A stretch of 64,000 bases of DNA from an uncultured Kordia sp. (GTDB lineage Bacteria; Bacteroidota; Bacteroidia; Flavobacteriales; Flavobacteriaceae): positions 372,001 through 436,000 of the forward strand of contig NZ_CANMEZ010000003.1 of NCBI RefSeq assembly GCF_947496985.1. The letters run 5' to 3'. Made by a program: the position numbers and the translations under genes. Below, piece after piece: positions 61,945 through 64,000 of the stretch. Under the pieces are notes generated by a model. The model was given only the letters and a program-made list of their open reading frames with translations. It did no database searches and was not told the origin of the DNA. How positions within the stretch are numbered: position 1 is the first letter of the stretch; every line of letters starts with the position of its first letter.

Positions 61945-62637
61945 CTAAATATTAGAAAGAGCTTCAGAAAGTTCTACCTTCTTGTTTCTGCTCAATGGAA
62001 TCAATTGACCAGAAATCTCAACATTTTTACTGTTAAAGCGATCAACTTTATCCAAATTCACGATGTAAGATTTGTGAATTCGTAAAAATTTATTCTCAGG
62101 TAATTGCTTTTCAAAAGCTTTCATGGTAGATAAAACCACAATATTACTATCATCAGTAACTAGCTTTACGTAATCTCCTAAAGCTTCAATCCATTTGATA
62201 CTGTTTAAGATTACTTTACGTTTCTTCAAATTACTTTTTACAAAAATATGATCATCGTCTTCAGCACTTTTTGTTCCATAATTAGATTTATCCAATGCTC
62301 GAGCAATGGCTTTGTCAAAACGATCTTTTGTTAAAGGTTTGTGTAGGAAGTCAGTAACATCGTAGTTAAATGCTTTAAAAGCATATTCTGTTTTTCCGGT
62401 AACCATGATTACTTGTGGTGGATTTTTCAAAGACTCAAGCAAGTCAAATCCATTTAAAACAGGCATTTCTATATCCAAAAAGATTAAATCTACATTATTT
62501 GTCTTTAGTCCATTCTTAGCCTCTATAGCATTGCTATACTCAGCAATTAAGTTTAGAGAAGGATGGTTTAGCGTCAACTTCGCCACAGCCATTCGCTGTA
62601 TGGAAGAATCATCTACTATAATACAGTTAAGCTTCAT
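61945..62637 (-). CDS. LytTR-family response regulator (orphan)
   Basis: 230 aa from the ATG at 62637 (MKLNCIIVDDSSIQRM); a start at 62670 adds 11 residues. Receiver domain with LIFLDIEMPVLNGFDLL and DFLHKPLTKDRF; LytTR domain with IKWIEALGDYVKLVTDDS and FLRIHKSYIVNLDKVDRF. No histidine kinase gene is adjacent, so its partner is elsewhere. Divergent from the rpsF operon. Confidence 0.93.
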   Translation of the reverse strand: MKLNCIIVDDSSIQRMAVAKLTLNHPSLNLIAEYSNAIEAKNGLKTNNVDLIFLDIEMPVLNGFDLLESLKNPPQVIMVTGKTEYAFKAFNYDVTDFLHKPLTKDRFDKAIARALDKSNYGTKSAEDDDHIFVKSNLKKRKVILNSIKWIEALGDYVKLVTDDSNIVVLSTMKAFEKQLPENKFLRIHKSYIVNLDKVDRFNSKNVEISGQLIPLSRNKKVELSEALSNI

Positions 62638-62764
62638 ATGCAAAAGCGATTTTTTCAAATTTGGGTACATGCAATGTTATAAAAAATAAATCAAAGACAC
62701 AACAAAAACGGGGATTTATTACGGATTTTATTACATATTTGCGAAAAAAAAAGATGGTTTTTTA

Positions 62765-62795
62765 TTTGTATTCAAACAATAAAACAGTACTTTTG
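62765..62795 (+). promoter_or_regulatory. rpsF operon promoter
   Basis: TTTG (62765-62768), 19 bp, TACTTTTG (62788-62795): a textbook Bacteroidetes sigma-A promoter. The leader is about 25 nt. Confidence 0.75.
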
Positions 62796-62824
62796 CGCTC
62801 AATTTTAATTAAAAAATAGTATTT

Positions 62825-63163
62825 ATGAATCATTATGAAACTGTTTTCATTTTAAATCCCGTTTTATCTGAAACTCAGATAAAGGAAACAGTAAAGAAAT
62901 TTGAAGATTTCGTTGTTTCTAGAGGTGGAAAAATGATTTCAAAAGAAGATTGGGGACTAAAAAAGTTAGCGTATCCAATTCAGCACAAAAAGAGTGGTTT
63001 CTATCACTTATTCGAATTCCAAGCACCAGGAGAAGTAATTACTCCTTATGAACTAGAATTTAGACGTGACGAGCGTATCATGCGTTATTTAACTGTGAGG
63101 TTAGACAAACATGCAATCGCTTGGGCAGAGAAAAGAAGAAATAGAAAAACCGCTAAATCTTAA
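62825..63163 (+). CDS. rpsF: 30S ribosomal protein S6
   Basis: 112 aa. [40 protein letters not shown] and the C-terminal [20 protein letters not shown] are typical S6. It binds 16S rRNA together with S18 in the platform of the small subunit. First gene of rpsF-rpsR-rplI. Confidence 0.97.
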   Translation: MNHYETVFILNPVLSETQIKETVKKFEDFVVSRGGKMISKEDWGLKKLAYPIQHKKSGFYHLFEFQAPGEVITPYELEFRRDERIMRYLTVRLDKHAIAWAEKRRNRKTAKS

Positions 63164-63168
63164 GAAAT

Positions 63169-63465
63169 ATGTCTTCAATAGAACAACAAGCAAAAGGAAA
63201 AAAAGAAGGAGAAATTAGATATTTAACTCCTTTAAACATAGAAACTACGAAGGCAAAGAAATATTGCCGTTTTAAGAAATCTGGTATCAAGTATATCGAT
63301 TATAAAGATCCTGACTTCTTATTAAAATTCGTAAACGAGCAAGGTAAATTATTACCACGTCGTTTAACAGGAACTTCATTAAAGTATCAACGAAAAGTGT
63401 CTGTAGCTGTAAAAAGAGCGCGTCACTTAGCATTAATGCCATATGTTGGCGATATGTTAAAATAA
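63169..63465 (+). CDS. rpsR: 30S ribosomal protein S18
   Basis: 98 aa. [40 protein letters not shown] and [14 protein letters not shown] are the S18 signature. It pairs with S6 on 16S rRNA. 5 bp after rpsF. The single Cys in YCRFKK is of the non-zinc type. Confidence 0.97.
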   Translation: MSSIEQQAKGKKEGEIRYLTPLNIETTKAKKYCRFKKSGIKYIDYKDPDFLLKFVNEQGKLLPRRLTGTSLKYQRKVSVAVKRARHLALMPYVGDMLK

Positions 63466-63479
63466 AATAGAGACAGATT

Positions 63480-63929
63480 ATGGAACTTATTTTAAGACAA
63501 GACGTTGAAAATTTAGGATTTAAAGATGATATTGTAACAGTGAAAAACGGTTACGGAAGAAACTATTTAATTCCTCAAGGATTTGCAACATTAGCAACAA
63601 GTTCAGCTAAAAAAGTTTTAGCAGAGAACTTGAAACAAAAAGCATACAAAGAACAAAAATTAGTTGATGAGGCTAATGCAACTGCGAAAGCATTGTTAGA
63701 CTTAGAGATTAAAATTACTGCAAAAACTGGTGCTGGAACTAAACTTTTTGGTTCTGTTAACAACATTGATTTAGTTGAAGCATTAGAAAAAGCTGGTCAC
63801 GGAATCGAAAGAAAATTCATCAAAGTTATTGGTGGAAGCGTGAAAAGAACAGGTAAGTACGAAGCGAAAGTTAGATTACACAGAAGTGTAGTTGTAGACT
63901 TACCATTCGAAGTTATTGCAGAAGCATAA
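63480..63929 (+). CDS. rplI: 50S ribosomal protein L9
   Basis: 149 aa. The N-domain MELILRQDVENLGFKDDIVT, NGYGRNYLIPQGFATLAT (the L9 signature), a connecting helix and the C-domain KLFGSVNNIDLVEALEKAGH. It binds domain V of 23S rRNA near the L1 stalk. Last gene of the operon. Confidence 0.97.
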   Translation: MELILRQDVENLGFKDDIVTVKNGYGRNYLIPQGFATLATSSAKKVLAENLKQKAYKEQKLVDEANATAKALLDLEIKITAKTGAGTKLFGSVNNIDLVEALEKAGHGIERKFIKVIGGSVKRTGKYEAKVRLHRSVVVDLPFEVIAEA

Positions 63930-63956
63930 TAATAAACGATAAACGTTTTTATATAG

Positions 63957-63987
63957 AAAGCCACTCAAAATTGAGTGGCTTTTTTTG
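63957..63987 (+). terminator. Rho-independent terminator of rpsF-rpsR-rplI
   Basis: Stem AAGCCACTCA / TGAGTGGCTT with an AAAT loop and a T-run. Confidence 0.92.
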
Positions 63988-64000
63988 TACGTATTTGTAC

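Overview
The window comes from a low-GC chromosome of a marine-type member of Flavobacteriaceae (Bacteroidetes). Evidence: promoters with TAnnTTTG -7 boxes, type IX secretion C-terminal sorting domains, LytTR regulators, DUF4252/DUF5916/CotH families, TonB-dependent transport, and short 'LKLNKKSIS..GG' natural-product leader peptides. The double-glycine peptide genes and the secreted-protein repertoire recall Kordia and its relatives, but the genus cannot be fixed from sequence alone. I saw no rRNA, tRNA, IS element, phage or CRISPR array.

Layout. 1-15.5 kb: stress/redox and regulators (AhpD-like, Crp/Fnr, MoxR ATPase, AraC), an ankyrin/DOMON pair, a lipase, a CotH protein, a DUF5916 barrel and a LytS/LytTR two-component pair. 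14.2-19.8 kb: an accessory block with a HEAT protein bracketed by perfect 44-bp repeats, a secreted VIT-VWA protein overlapping a putative caspase-fold protein, and a lipoprotein sharing its C-terminal domain and upstream region with the VIT-VWA protein. 19.9-22.5 kb: rmuC, small membrane proteins, GNAT. 22.5-26.9 kb: a membrane-tethered propeller-LytTR regulator followed by two GG-leader peptides, flanked by four copies of a structured small RNA, each behind a sigma-54-like promoter. 26.9-32.2 kb: B12 uptake (ABC ATPase, permease, binding protein, and divergently a cobalamin riboswitch with a BtuB-like receptor). 32.3-38.9 kb: GH64-like glucanase, S41 protease, an ECF sigma operon with two DUF4252 proteins. 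38.9-47.7 kb: purB, sirtuin, trmH, metallopeptidase, AraC, DUF1801, VOC and a small cysteine-rich GG peptide. 47.8-64 kb: GH13 amylase, a TM2/DUF2752/DUF4870 membrane operon, a DEAD-box helicase with a structured leader, rdgB, rlmH, nadC, brkB, priA, a LytTR regulator and rpsF-rpsR-rplI.

The strongest candidates for something undescribed are (i) the four-copy sigma-54-type sRNA family, whose basal helix is kept by compensatory changes and which brackets a regulator-peptide cassette, and (ii) the VIT-VWA / caspase-like / lipoprotein locus, with a shared 72-bp upstream element and a shared C-terminal domain. Homology calls were made by eye from protein motifs; no database search was run.
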